Source: Apostichopus japonicus (Eukaryota; Echinodermata; Holothuroidea; Aspidochirotida; Stichopodidae). Taken from it: a stretch of 64,000 bases of DNA. A program made the position numbers and the translations under genes. The DNA lies in the NCBI RefSeq assembly GCF_037975245.1, contig NC_092582.1, forward strand, positions 2,433,001 to 2,497,000, read 5' to 3'. Positions 11,801-25,703 of the stretch are shown here, in pieces. A model generated the notes under the pieces. The model searched no databases and was not told where the DNA came from. It worked only from the letters and a program-made list of their open reading frames with translations. Within the stretch, counting starts at the first letter, position 1, and each line of letters opens with the position of its first letter.

Positions 11801-14800
11801 AATTGCCTTTTTCTATAATGTGGCCATTAATTAAACTGCGACAGTGCAGATGTCGTAGAATTTGTGATTACACGAAATTTCGTTCTGGCATTCTCCCGAT
11901 GAGTTTATTGCTCAATGGTTTAGAAAAGGGAAAGGGGTATAAAATGTTTTAAATTAAGAAAGCTAAAGTCAGTCAAAACTGATAAAAAATAATCAAGGTT
12001 AAAGCGGAAGTACTTCAGATTTACTCAAACATACTTTTATTTACAATATTACTAAGTTCATTAAAACGATCAAAACAAATTACTGTTTCTTTATGGTTAG
12101 AGTGACGGGTGAGGGATTGGGCGGATGGTAGATTGTGGGAACTATGGGTGTGAGTGCATTGCGGGGTGTCTTCAAAATGTAGAGTTATCAGATGGTTAGT
12201 CTTACCAGTTTACGACATTTCCAATTCTATGAAGTTCATATGCAAAGTGTGTCATAAAACGCAATGTATGCATAAACCTCAAGAGTATACATTTTCTAAG
12301 AAATAATGAAATTGAATCTCATATTTTCGTGCTTTAAAAATTTCTATACATTGAGAAAGACAAATAGTCAACAATTATTTTTAATGTAAGACAACAAATC
12401 CAAAAGCTGCAACAAACTCAATTTAAGACGGGGGGAGGGGGAGGGGGGCAAATTGATCTTGCTAGCCGCTGCGAAATGTTACGAAGGGTGACATGTACCT
12501 ATACTAACGACGTGATAATAATGAAAACATTACTTTATATGGGGAATTAATAGATCAACAATTTCTACATTCGCATTTTTACTCTCTTTATGTATACAAG
12601 TTGTGTCAGAAGCAGGCCCTGCATTCAACCTCGCTATAGTATATAAACGTAAACATGTATATAATGTGTTTTTTGCTGTAAAGTTACACAGACCAGCGTT
12701 GACGTGGTTTGTTTAAATATCTTCTCACCGTAGCAGATGTTCACTTTGCCACAATTGTGTGTTATTAGAATCTTCATGTGATTTACCTAACTAAAGGAGA
12801 TCAATTTGAATAAGCTGTTTTAGAATATTAAGAAATCAGTTTCTCAAAGACCGTGGTAAGCAGAGGGAAATGTTGACATAGCAGTTTGTTTCATTATATT
12901 ATCCACAAAAGAAAAAAAACAATAGAAATAGTAGTAAAGAAATTGGACACATCTTTATTATCTATTTAAGAGAATTAAAAAACAAGAGATTAACTAATGA
13001 AATGGGAGAGGGACTTCCGGGTGTTACCTTGTACACGGCCAGGTCACATGTATGTCATTTGAATTAAGTTTTAGTTAATTCATGTCGAACCCTTACCTAA
13101 TCCCAACCGTATCGAGCGTGAATGAGATAATATGCTTTATACTTGCATGTACTGTTTTATTGCAAATTGTTACCCCGCCCCCGAATTCAAAACGTAATAG
13201 TTCCCTCCTTAACTGCTTCTGAATTACATTTAGTAAAAGATAAAAGCCACTTTTGAGAAAAGACTTTGATGGGAGGTTTCTACTATTTAAAATATTTTGT
13301 CAAATTTGTGGATGACATCAATTTATCGTTAATTGTCATGGTAAACTACTCTTCTGACGTCACAAGCAAATACCGTACGTCATTTCCGGTGTGGTAATAA
13401 GAGCAGAAGCTTGTATTTAATATATAAAACGACTCGTCTGTAACATGTTTATTAAACACTTTATTTTCCATCACTCTATCTGCAGTGCTACAAATTCCTA
13501 CGTCATTAATAGAGGGCGCTCTCTAACTAAAAATAGCAAATCATTTTTGTCTCTTCGTTTTTTATTTTCCGTTTTTTTTTTTGGCGTTTCCTCTTAGGTA
13601 CAAAGATAAGAAAAGTAGCAATAAATTGGAAAGGGACGATAATCAGAATGTGGCTATAATTAGAATTATTTTGCGGAACAAAAACAGATGACAGGCACGG
13701 AAAATCCAGGTTAACGCTACTTGGGCTAGCGGGCAATCCAAATGAAACGGCGTTGCTTTTAATGGTATTGATCAATGAGCTGGATGCTGATGGTTTAGGG
13801 AATTTATATCGATGGAAGAAAGAGGTTAGAAAATAATAAAAAAGATTAAATGAATGAAATACAGTTGAAAGTATCTCTCTTTTGCCTTCGATTGAGCCGA
13901 TAAAAAAAGCCCTTTACAAATATTTATTTAGACATAATCCTTTCATACATATAGCCTATAGTGGAAGTATAAAGTATGTTGACCGTAAAAAATGATACAA
14001 CTCTTAGTGGTGAAACAAATGTTATGTCTCCAGTCCTAGTTTCGATTTTTAGATAATTCTTAATAAATATATTGGAGGTCTGCTGCTGTCCTACTGGAAA
14101 ACACCAATCATTATATAGATTGTGATGTAGTGGAAAATAATAAAATAAAATAAAATAGAATAAAAAAAAAAACTCAAGGTCCTTCTGGTTCTGGTTTTAC
14201 ATTAAATTGTCAGAGTGTATTACATAACTTAAATCATATTCACATTGATATTGTATTGTAGTCGTATACACTTAAATTTCAGATCATCACTTTTCAACCG
14301 ACCAGTAATAAATATCCTATGACATATTGATTTCCATAAACAAAACAAAAACAGTCAGTTCCGTATGGGTTAATATGTAAGTGAAAGAAAGACCACACAT
14401 GACTTATCGATCCCATGCTAGCAGGATTCTCTTCAGTTCGCATGTAGAGGAACCGGTCAGGCCCTCTATCGCCTTATATACCTCTTTAAGTATAAGTAGG
14501 CCTAATTCAGATGGCTGTGAACGTGCTATCGTTGATATGACGTATTAGTCATGTACAGCATATAAGCCACAACTTAACTTTTCTTTTCGTTTTGCCTTTC
14601 TCTTCTTTCTCTTACGGGGGTTGGGCGTGGGGGAGGGGGGGGGGGGGTAGAGGGCACCAAAGTTGCCTAGGTTCATGCGGGGTCACTAGTGACATTTCAT
14701 TTGCTCCAACCGCTCGACATTCTCCTCCCAACCCCATCCCCTATATCTTGATACGACACTTGTAATTAATGTATGTACATAATAATATAATATGACGCGA
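8841..14800. other. gene-free AT-rich stretch
   Basis: No gene recognised on either strand. Small details: a perfect 20-bp direct tandem duplication (ATGTCAAACCAATTTGTGTT twice, 10075-10114); G-rich tracts at 12428-12449 and 14618-14648; a T-rich run at 13573-13582. The open frames present are 60-82 codons long and look like chance. Confidence 0.6.
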
Positions 14801-14801
14801 T

Positions 14802-14873
<72 letters not shown>

Positions 14874-14882
14874 ATGTATATA
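14802..14882. repeat. (CA)n(TA)n compound microsatellite
   Basis: About seven CA steps run directly into about 25 TA steps, then TATG steps. It accounts for the Ile-Tyr rich minus-strand frame over it. Confidence 0.95.
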
Positions 14883-16809
14883 AGATGTAGAGTTAAATGT
14901 AGAGTTAAATATCTCCAGGGGTTAACCTCAATAAAGCTAAAATCCAACTGCAGAATGGAATTGTTAGAAAATTTCACTTCACATTATACTACCGCCATTC
15001 TATACACATGAATCGTAATGCATATCTGTCGTCAAGCTTCACAACACACGAGAACTGTGTTTCTTTATAAACCTTCACAATGCCTCTCCTACATAAATTT
15101 GGTAACCGCTGTGTTAACATGCTGTGCCTTAATCTATGTTTAAGTGCCTTAAAATGTATACTATGAAAGGGCTGCTTTAATATCGCTACATTTTATAATA
15201 CTACCAATGAGACACGTGACATAGTATTTCTTTAAAGGGAGTGTCTGTCGTTTATATTAACGATGGAATATACGCACATTTTTGCGTTCCATTTCTTTCT
15301 CTATAACTTGATTGTTTAATGCTCCTCTTTTAATCACAAGATAAGTAACCCAGAGCATAGTCTGACATCTTCTTGCAACAAAAGTTTTACAAAGATTGAT
15401 TACAATGGATTTCCAAATATAAACCTATAAATGTTTTAATACAATTTCTGAGATGCCCACATTTTCTGTTTCTGGATTTTAATTGCTTATAAATTTCCTT
15501 ATACAGTAAGGTTATCTATGAAAGGTTCTGATCATGTTTAATATATACATTGTGGTTGTGAAGGAAGTTTCAAAATGTCTGCTTTAATTATTCTCTTGTT
15601 ATACTTTGTTTGTTTTGTTTAATGTTGTTTTTAGATCAATACGTGCACAAACAAGCATTCATAATGAGGGTAACATGTAATCACGTGACTGGCTGTACAT
15701 AGAGCAAGAAACAAACGCCTTGGCTTACTTTTACATATATATTCACTAAACAGTATAAAATAAGATTAAACACTGCCACCATATACTGGCTCTATACGTG
15801 GTAGAGGTTAATATCTTGAATAACTTCCCCCAAACAGCTTAGAATAAATCATTTCTTCATTTTGGAGATGTACTCTTGTTTAAATAAAAAAGGTTGGAGA
15901 CTTGGTCAAGTATAACCTTTGATACTTGAGCCACGTGTGTTCCAACGTTTACTGATTTCATATCATGTATTACAATGTTGTCTCACTGAAATGCTGTATC
16001 TAATTAACATATTGAGGTCTTTATTATGATATCATATCTGACATTGCTTTCAATATTATCACTGTTAACGTTCATGTTGGAAATATGACAGAAAATATAA
16101 ATAAAGCGAAAATAAACGGATTTTCACATGCATCCCTGTATAGCACTATGACAACACAAATTTCCAAAATAACAGACCCTAGACTAAACTTTTTAACTGC
16201 AGGCATATCTCGCAAGCGGAATAAGATAGCTGCATGAGGCAGCCTTTGTTCATCACAAAGGTCTCCATCAAGTACTTTAAAGATGATGGTTTAGATGTGT
16301 GTCTCCTTTAACTACACTATCGGCTCAATTTCTATCTCACTACAAGGTATGATTAAGATAGTACTACTTTCACCATTTCGGTTACTCTTTTAATTCGAAC
16401 AGTAAAGTGACATGATTTCTTCACTTCTGTGGTTCCCCGGAGCGTTCTAGTATAACGTACAGTATAGGTTGTTCTACATCATTCAATAAAGAAATGAAAA
16501 AAAAAATGAATTAAGTACGTGCTTGGGAAACCATTTAAGCTTACCTCATACAGTCCATTAAGTAAATTTGTGTCAATATGTTTAAGTGGAAAGAATTGTA
16601 GTTAATTCACATCTGTTGAAGCTCATCTCTGTCTTAAATGAATGCCTGATCTTATCTTTGCAGTTCAAATGTATGATGTAGCGTGACATACCATGGTGTA
16701 TACAGTCACGTTAACATTAGCGTATATACTGTATGGTTATTTTCGATTAAAAGTTCCAATCGAAAGTTCAACCGATGTCACGTGATGGAACAGATTACTT
16801 ATATGATTT
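14883..16809. other. gene-free stretch
   Basis: Only AT-rich unique-looking sequence is seen. Two TCACGTGA palindromes lie here (15681 and 16778). Confidence 0.6.
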
Positions 16810-16824
16810 AATATATATATATAC

Positions 16825-16861
<37 letters not shown>

Positions 16862-16928
16862 TAAATATTTATATATATATATATACATATATAAATATTT
16901 ATATATATATATATATATATATACAAAC
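16810..16928. repeat. TA-rich microsatellite with internal repeat
   Basis: (TA)n tracts separated by a twice-repeated ACATATATAAATATTTATAT block, which is itself nearly palindromic. Confidence 0.9.
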
Positions 16929-18289
16929 ATATATATGAATATTGCAGAAATAGCACTTAACTCAAAGTTCAGTGTTTGAGCAGATATTTTGCGATATAGA
17001 TCATTATTTTGGTTATTTAAACATTATGCTGCATTTAAGTGATGATTCTGATACTACTGTTATGTCATGAGAAGTGAAGCATTAAAGATAACAAACTCGT
17101 GAAAGCGGCTGAATACCTAGTTTAGCACATATATAGACCATTATGTCAGCTTCTCAAAAGCAACACAATACTTGATAGAAGAATAAGGCTTCTATGATCT
17201 TGAAATAACACGTTTTACAATGCATTGCACATTTTATTATGAACAAATAATGTTCGATATGACCCAAGAATGTTCTGTTATTTGCAAGAAGAAACAAAAT
17301 GTTGGTCACTTTCCAGAATTTATGAAAGAATAAATTAAAATACAGACCTGTAATGATAAGCAGACTTTTTCAAGGTTCTAGCATTATATAAGCATTCCAG
17401 ACATTTTTCCCAAATTTTCAAGGTGAATATTTCCCAAAATAGGAATTCCCCAAAAGATATTAACAGAACTACAATTTCCTATTTTTCTTATCTTCAATTG
17501 CAAATATGAAATATCGGTAATAAATTATGCATAAACTATCACACGGTTCATCAATTAATTTCTCTGAAGACTATCTAACCTATTTTTCAAACCTTTACAT
17601 TTGAACCGATTTACAGCTAAAAAAATCTTGAGATTGTTTCCTTTTTCGTCAAGTTATAATTTTCGAGGATTTTTATACCTTCTCTTCAAACCATGAAACT
17701 TTAGAAGAATTACCTAATTTCCAGAAATCAAATATAATTACTTTTATGAGTTTATGGATTAATGTTCGCCTTTTTGATGAACGGACATTACTGTACCTTT
17801 TCATGGTATAGACATTAAAGTATTATTCGTTAATACTGAAAGAAACATTCACTTAGAGTGAAACGATGTAAACACATTGCGCTAGCTTAAGATAAAGCAA
17901 GCTCTCAAAATAAACAACTTATTGACTTAACTTGATAACATTTTCAAACCTATTGACCAATACATATATATCATGAAAATAAAAAGTGATATTTCCATTC
18001 ATTATTGGGATCCACATTTTATGAACTAACTGTGAACTATATTCGTTAACTCAACTAAAGTAGTCCCCACTTACAGTTTCACGGAATTACTACGTAAGCA
18101 CGGTATGAAACCACCAGTATATGCCTTGCCCACACTATGCGCACTGACGCAATACTTTGTTTGTATTGATATGCCCTTGCTATATCATCAAGTTAAAGGT
18201 GAATTTGATTTCTAAATGATGCCCTCTGTCTTTTGGAAACGGTCTCTATACTATACCTATTCTTTAATTCAGCTTTTTTTTTTTCTCTC

Positions 18290-18475
18290 GCCAAACCACT
18301 ATCGTACATCGCTCCCGTAGCCTCGCTCTATTGTATTTGTCCGTGCGTGTTTCGCCCAATCGCCCGAAAGCGATAATATTACGCAGACAACTCGCTTTGG
18401 AAACGATCCATGGTAAAGCGAGACAAAAAACTGGGGAAAAATTGAAACGTTTTGGCTTTCGAAAAGAATCTAGAG
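18290..18475. other. CpG-dense patch of unknown nature
   Basis: About 17 CpG in some 185 bp, far denser than the surroundings. It follows a long pyrimidine run (18272-18288). The plus-strand frame across it is rich in Arg, Lys and Ala (for example NRPKAIILRRQLALETIHG) and looks less random in composition than other frames here, but no family is recognised and no donor site was found. It could be an exon fragment, an untranslated exon or an old transposon piece. Confidence 0.2.
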
Positions 18476-19133
18476 AGGATTATTATTATTTCTTCGTGGC
18501 ACGTAACGCTTTTTCTTTCTTTGTTTGTTTTTATCATACATTTCTTCATAAATGAGACAAATTCTGCTATTCCCGCAAGTGATATTTTGTCTTTTTATTT
18601 TTACCTTTGGATTCCTATACAAAAACTTTGGAATAATCACTTGTTTAGTAGTGATTCTGGTTACAGATACCGCCTGATTTCATTACACTCCGCTTGGGAA
18701 TATAATAGAAAACTGCAAACCAAAAAAAAATCTTACTTTGTTGAACGTAAGAAGATGACACGCTGTTTTGATTAATTACTTTGGACTTTTTTGGTTAACG
18801 AGAATGTCAACGTTGCTCTTAGATCACGGACAAGAGTGTCAATGTTGGATGGTAAGGGGTTCCGATTTTATACTCTTGGAATAACTTAACACAACACAAC
18901 TCGACCTCAAGATGCCGATGGTATTCGATGGCCCCGCTAGGCGGAAGAACCAGAGGAATAATAGAAACAAGATGGTAATTGATTTTACGTGTTTTCTTTT
19001 TCAACGTTTTTAAAACAAAAGGAAAAAATTATCACTTCAAATCTTCTTGCCTCTATTTCGTAATGAGCTACAGCAGCAAGCTGTACAAAGTTCCTTCCCA
19101 ACTAACACGTGACCGAGTTTGTGCCTGATGGCA

Positions 19134-19180
19134 TTGGGGGTAGGCGGAGGGGAGGGGGAGGGGGAGGGGTGGGGAGGCAG
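19134..19180 (+). other. G-rich tract, G-quadruplex candidate
   Basis: Runs of four to five G separated by single A or T bases, enough for an intramolecular G-quadruplex on the plus strand. The minus-strand Pro-rich frames over it are artefacts. Confidence 0.6.
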
Positions 19181-20139
19181 AAAATATGGCATTATCTTCA
19201 CAAATGTAGGTATAGTCATTGTTGGTTCTAGGTAGACTGGAGTCCTTTAAAGAAATATGCGACTGTATATAAGGAAGTAGAATTAGTGATGGGTGGTTTT
19301 CTTTAAGCAATATCAAGTCCTTAGTAAAGATTTAGGTACTCCACTGGGAGAACCATCCTGTGGGCCATACTATTCAGTTAAGGCACAGGCTATGATATGT
19401 CGGATACTTAAGCAAAATCAATCTTTAATTTAAAAATGTGAAGAAAAATACAGAGAGGCAAATCAGACATACAGACTATATGGATGTTATAATGAAGCAA
19501 GTTTTAGATAGTTCATAAACTATACGTATATAACATCCAGTAACAAAATCTTCATAAACAACACACACATATGCACTGCGACCTTTTCGTTTTTTTTCAA
19601 AAAGGACTTAAATATGTAAACCAAGTCATACAACAATATCGCATTCCGAAATGTTTTTAACATTTTGTGACATTTTAGTTGTAAGAGATGGATTAATTGT
19701 AAACATATAGGGGATTACTTCCAACCACAGTTCAAAGGTCAGACTCATTTAAATATATCATGATTAATTTTTCAATGATCAATTTTTGTGTAACATTCCT
19801 ATTGAAAATTGTAAATTAACCTATCATATATGGATTTACCTATTCAAACCCCACAGAACATTTATAAGTGATTCCAAAAGATAAATTAAAAAGCATAAAC
19901 TCAATTTTAAAGTCTTTATTCTTTAATTATTTTGCTTTCCTTCCTCATTGATTGGCAAAGACCTATATTCGTTAGTCAACCCCGTTGTCAACGGGAAATT
20001 ACGATTTAAAAGCAGCTGGTTGTATTGACAGGTGACGTGTACGCTAATGAGAACAAAATCTATTTCCTTAGATTCCCATTAGTCTCAATAGTAGTACTAT
20101 GAGTCCAGTCACGTCACGTTCAATTGATGTTATACAGTG

Positions 20140-20430
20140 TTAGGCTAGGTATATCTAGCCTATATATCTAGCCTATATACCTAGCCTATTCATCTAGCCT
20201 ACATATATAGCCTATATATATATGTATCATATATATATATATATCCTATATATATATATCCTATATATATATCCTATATATATATCCTATATATATATAT
20301 CCTCATATATATATATATACATATGCTATATATGTATCCTATATATGTATTATACGTATATATATATAAATATACACACATAGCCTATATAAATATACAC
20401 ACATATATTTATATATACATTATATAATGG
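20140..20430. repeat. TA-rich tract with CTAGCC and TCC interruptions
   Basis: A series of TATATMTAGCC units (about 20144-20215) passes into TATATATCC units (about 20236-20300) and then irregular TA/CA steps. This is a degenerate multi-unit microsatellite. Confidence 0.9.
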
Positions 20431-21571
20431 TAATAATATGAATATAATACTATACTAAACAACATTGAGTTGATATCAAAGATAACGAGGGGCCACACAA
20501 ATCAAGATATTGAGCTATCATCATAAAAACCCAGACTTTTACAGTTATTTGTCTCATCTTTGAACACAGACTGGTGCAGTCACATAACGTTACATATCTA
20601 AAGGCCTACAGTTTATATTTTGTATTATACCAGCAGGATGACATACGTACTGCATTAATAGTCTGTATACATATACTTATCTCTACCAGTAAAATTGCGA
20701 GTTTACTGGTAATGACAATATTGCTCATTTCGTTTGCTATGTCCTTTATTACACTTGACCTAGTAACACAACACTCATAATCAATTGTTTGGCTGTACAT
20801 GGAGCCTGCAGAAGTCTGGTAATAAGGGTACTACAGATGGATATATGGACGACATGGAAAACTAGATTCCTACTACAGCGGCAGTTGGTATAGTTGTAGC
20901 GACTACATATTTAGTTAACTGTATATTCGCCTGAGGATTTAAGGTGTTATATGATCAACCTTAACTTATTCCCCAAACTAAAGTAGAAAGAAAGAAGGAA
21001 ACTAGTGCTGTTATTTCCCGAAATTCCAATTGCTATGCGATTAATAGTTCACGAGAATATTGCAGTTAATAAAAACAAATATCAGCTTTATTAAAGTAAA
21101 ACTATGTCATGTGATAGCATGCATGGTATTGTTAAACACTGGTCTAATATGAAGAAACACCGTTTTTCGGTGAAATGTTAAAAGAAGTTGTTGTAATTTA
21201 TGTACGTACCATGTACATTTAACTATTGCATCATCCATCTCTTGGTCACAAAAAAGAAAGCTGTATGAAATATTTTCTGTAAAACTATTATAAAATAAAA
21301 TCGATTAAATTACGCACACATATCTTATCTTTTGACATGTCTATTTTTCTTACGTTGAAAAATTCGAGACAATTCAATGTTTATAAAAGTTTTCTTTATC
21401 TTACACCGCGATGCCTCTTTCTTTCCATTGTATTTTGTTTTTCAGTTATCAAATGGATTAGTTGCTAAAGAATGTCACGCGACATAATTATTGAGTAGAT
21501 TGCAGTTGTGTTTTATCTCAAATCTGTCCTTTCACATTATGAGATTAAAGAGATGACGAAATCTATATATA

Positions 21572-21650
<79 letters not shown>

Positions 21651-24600
21651 AATGCACTTGCTACACATTCAATTCTATATATATATATATATATATATTG
21701 CGCAATAACTTGTGTTGGCATGCATGGAAAATACATCAGACTCTCTTTTCTTGAGTGTGGGGTGGTGCGGGGGGGGGGGGGTGAGGCGATGTTTCTCACT
21801 GATGGTTCCCTACATAACCGTACTATCTGTTTTTTGTTAAGTAACTTGATCATTAATTAAATACAGGTAGTTGGACTAGCTTCCAAGATTGTATAATCAT
21901 TTCAATTTTAAAGAAACACAAATGCAGTTTTTGGGTGAATGACGTCACAGAAAATAGTACAATGCAACTCAAATGAATTCATTTGAATATGTTATCTCCC
22001 ACCAACAGACCATGCCACAAAGTTGGGAGTCTGTTAAAATGTTTTTCGTTTCTCTCTCGCTCGATTACCGTAATTACGGTATATCTCTTTTAAATATCAG
22101 GCTTCGTTAATTCCTTCATTTATCTTGATTCAGACTAGACATATGCCGGTATATACTGACATACAAAGATCTAATACGCAAAAGATGTTATGATTTATCT
22201 ATATCATGGTAGTATTAAAAGATAGTGCACAATATAGCATGCGACTTAGTTCTGAGTCAGCCTCTTGTGACTACCATATCATTCAAGTAAGAACAACCAT
22301 GCGATTATTATTTGGGAGTTTAGGGAGTAAATTATTTCTCTAAGGAAAGCCTTTGTTCATCTAATTTCATCTTCGTTTCTCCCGTATATGTTCTAAGTCA
22401 CTCGCGTGAAAGTTAACGCATGGCAATCTTGTTGATAATGTTATATGCATCGTTGAATCGAAATCTGGACAATATCAGTAAGTACGAAGCGTGCACAGTT
22501 TTTATTACTTAACAAGCGAGTTATGTTTAACGCACATAAAGTAGATGCACTCTCCACCACGTGTAAACCTACATTTTTGTTACAATGTAATGCAATTAAC
22601 ACAGGTATAACTGTATGCATGGTATAAGGTAAGTGATATAATTTACGAAATAGCATTAGTATCCATAGGCAGATCCAGGGTATTATATTTAAGAAAACTT
22701 AGATCTGTCGACCCTCGGGTCACTAAATCCGACCCCCTCTTGTAGATGATCTGGGATTGTCCCCCACCCCACCCCTCAGAAAGTATTAGACGTCAAATCG
22801 TTCATTATAAGGCATATTTAGAACACACATTTTTGTGTGAGGTTAAGCAGGAAACTGCATCCCACATCATTAGGGGTTTCTGTTATTTTGAGCTTTCTTT
22901 AATCTGCTCTTTGACTATAGATTGCTACTGGTTCGATGTAATTATCCATATTCAAGCATGGTGGTTGCGTTTTCGACGTTTACAGAACATTATGCCTTTT
23001 TTGTTTTCATTTTTTGTAGAAGAAAAAAACTACCTTCAAACATATGACTAGTACGTTGATATAGTAGCGTGATAAAATATATTTGGTTATTTTTCGGCGT
23101 GATCGCTCGATGACGTGTAATCACTTCATTCCATGGTTCTATATGCAGATGAAGCCTTTGATATTTGCTAACGAGATTCTGTTTTTGCAAATTGATAAGA
23201 TAGGTTGTGTTGCACCTTGGTAGCTAAACCCGTCTGTAGGCCTATTATAGCAATATGAGGGATAACTTGTTTTTTTCCGCAGTTTTGATGGAGTTGCTCA
23301 TTACTTATTGACCCACACTTGAAAACAAAATGATTTTCAAGTTATAGAACCTGCAGAAATTACAACTTCATTTATCAACCCGTTTACATTGCAAATATGT
23401 TACTATGAATAATATTCACTGAGTACAATGATGAATTTGAAAATCACTGTAAATACTTCGATTGGTTCCCATATTGAATGATACCATGATACTGTTATTG
23501 GACAATATCAAAACTATATATATTCAATCAGTAATAATAACTTATTCTATATCACCTTTCAAGTGGAAGTGTACTCGATTACAAGATCTACTTGCGTTGA
23601 CCGGTTGCTTCCTCACTCCATCACTTAAAAAAGGGGCGAAAACCCCAAACATAATCTCTGGCTTACATGACAGAGGTCTTTTCAATAGAACAACCCCCAC
23701 CCCCCACCCCAACCCAACCGCTAAGAAAAATCTTGTTCAGGCATGGGAGCTGTCATTTTGTAAATCTGAGATCTGTTTTACAGCAAGAATGAAATTAGGG
23801 ATAAATTTCAAAGATTCACAAATGACAAAATAATAGCTTACATTAAAATGTGTGGGACACATTTTTTCCCCTTCATTGCAATATTTGACGTGTAAGTTGC
23901 TTATATGGAGGAGCTTAATAGAGTCAGATATTTTACTTAAAATCATTTTACTGACAAGATGGGTAGATACCAAATGTGGATCATGTGTGAATATTAATTG
24001 CGGTCAAAGTGACACAAAAAAACCAATACCAGAGCTCATTTCTTTAAGAACTTGATATAAAATAGAAAGATTAAAGGTTACAGGAAATATGTCTGTTGGA
24101 TACTGTATCTTCTGTTCTGATATTAAACTGTTTCTAAGTTGTATGCTAATAATAAGAGCAGCTTAGATCACGTGACTGGTTAGATTGATTGCTAACCGAT
24201 TATGTGTGATTATAACTGGCAGGCATACATAGAGACACAAAGTAACAATCTAGACTCAGTTGTATCATAAAGGGCGGTGGGAACAAACAGACATCCGTCC
24301 AAATAATGAAGGATGATCAACACACTGAGTTATAATACATCAGAATACCATGATATTACACTATCCATTCTCGACAAAACACGTATTTCTCATTAAAAGG
24401 GTATTTTAAATGACATAAATTATTAACACAACTCGAATGCGTTTAGCGTATATAGCAAAACCTGAAGGGCATATTGCAAAGACATATAACTATATTCATG
24501 TTTCTATATTAATGTAACTATATTAATGAAACTATATTAATATTAACATAAATTTATGTTCAGAATATTGCAGATCCGAGTTCTTCTTTTTTCCATATTT

Positions 24601-25565
24601 TAAATAGACATACACAAAGAGGGATTGTAGATATCAGTAAAGCAGGTTTTTTTTTTTTTTAATTATTAATTTTTAATAATTTGCAAAACCATTTTCCATA
24701 TCGTATCCCATTATATTCCTGGAAAACGTTACGACGTCTTTATCATTAGTTTGTGTACAAACTGTCTTTAGGCGTAAGTTTGTTTAGGTTTTTATTTCTG
24801 TTTGACTATAACCTTTGTTTCACATATGAATCAATGGTATTGCTTCAGTTTATTTATAATGTTATAATGGTATTATCCAGTGTGAAGCTAGCAACCTTGA
24901 ACGATATTTAAACAGAGAGAATAAACCGAACTTCTTTGTATGTGTGTGTGTGTTAGGCCTTTATTGTCAAATATATTATAATGTTCGGCCTGTATTGGTT
25001 AGTATCTATAAATGTAAACATATAAATCTTGCACTTTTAGCGAGGTTATTTTGGTAATGCTCTTAATGTGATCGATAACACGTGTTCGACTTTCCCATAC
25101 GAGTAACGACTACATATACAAGCACAGAACACTTACGATATATGACAGGGGTTATTAACATATTGCGCATTGTTAACACATATCGTCAATCTGGATAAGG
25201 GTTAAAGTTTAACAAGTTTCGTGGAACTGGCTAATGGTAGTATAATATAGTATCCTTAAAACAAAAGCTGTATAGAGATTTTGATGTTCACTTTAGATAT
25301 GCATTAAGCTGTCTTATGCAGAAAATTCATGTTTTGAAGAGTTACAAGAAAATTACTAACCAGCTTGTAGTAAAGTCATTGATATGGTTTCTGTTTTTTT
25401 ACGAAATTTTATAAGAGTACTTTGGACACTAAATGAAACATTCCAGGCATATGGACTTCTTCCATAGATTCATCTCAAAGTATCGACGATAATATAATGC
25501 TATGCTATGCAATGTTATAATGATGAAATCTTATTTTTTTACGCTAATGATCGGATTTAGAACTA
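20431..25565. other. gene-free stretch
   Basis: No gene recognised. It contains a (TA)n tract (listed separately), a poly-G tract (21769-21781), three near copies of AACTATATTAATG (about 24506-24543), a T run (24648-24660) and a (TG)n run near 24943-24954. The longest frame (23462-23833, 123 codons) starts with an alternative codon, matches nothing known, and runs through a C-rich stretch. Confidence 0.55.
21563..21700. repeat. long (TA)n microsatellite
   Basis: About 40 TA steps (21563-21647), a gap containing CACATTCAATTC, then a second (TA)n run. Self-complementary and able to extrude as a cruciform. Confidence 0.95.
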
Positions 25566-25585
25566 GGTACACGAAGACTTACACC

Positions 25586-25703
25586 CCTTCCCCTTCCCCT
25601 CCCCTTCCCCTACCCCTTCCCCTACCCCTTCCCTCTCCCCTTCCCCTCCCCTTCCCCTCCCCTTCCCCTCCCCTTCCCCTCCCCTTCCCCTCCCCTTCCC
25701 CTT
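25586..25703. repeat. C-rich CCCCTTCCCCT array
   Basis: About 118 bp of pyrimidine-only sequence (a few A) built from CCCCT, CCCCTT and CCCCTA units. The opposite strand is a pure G/A tract with many GGGG runs. It is a candidate for i-motif, G-quadruplex or triplex DNA. The plus-strand Pro/Ser/Leu frame is its translation and not a gene. Confidence 0.95.

Larger units (their letters stand above)
16929..20139. other. mostly gene-free stretch
   Basis: AT-rich sequence without a recognised gene, apart from the CpG-dense patch and the G-rich tract listed separately. Overlapping frames at 18331-18555 and 18452-18775 open with TTG rather than ATG and match no family that I know. Confidence 0.55.

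Noticed and set aside
18452-18775. 107-codon plus-strand ORF
   Set aside because: It starts with TTG, overlaps another frame, and has no recognisable domain. Composition reflects AT-rich sequence.
22560-22640. Small plus-strand exon between an ACACAG acceptor and an AAG/GTAAGTG donor
   Set aside because: It would be only about 25 bases long with no coding signal.
23462-23833. 123-codon plus-strand ORF
   Set aside because: It runs through a C-rich low-complexity patch and has no family match.
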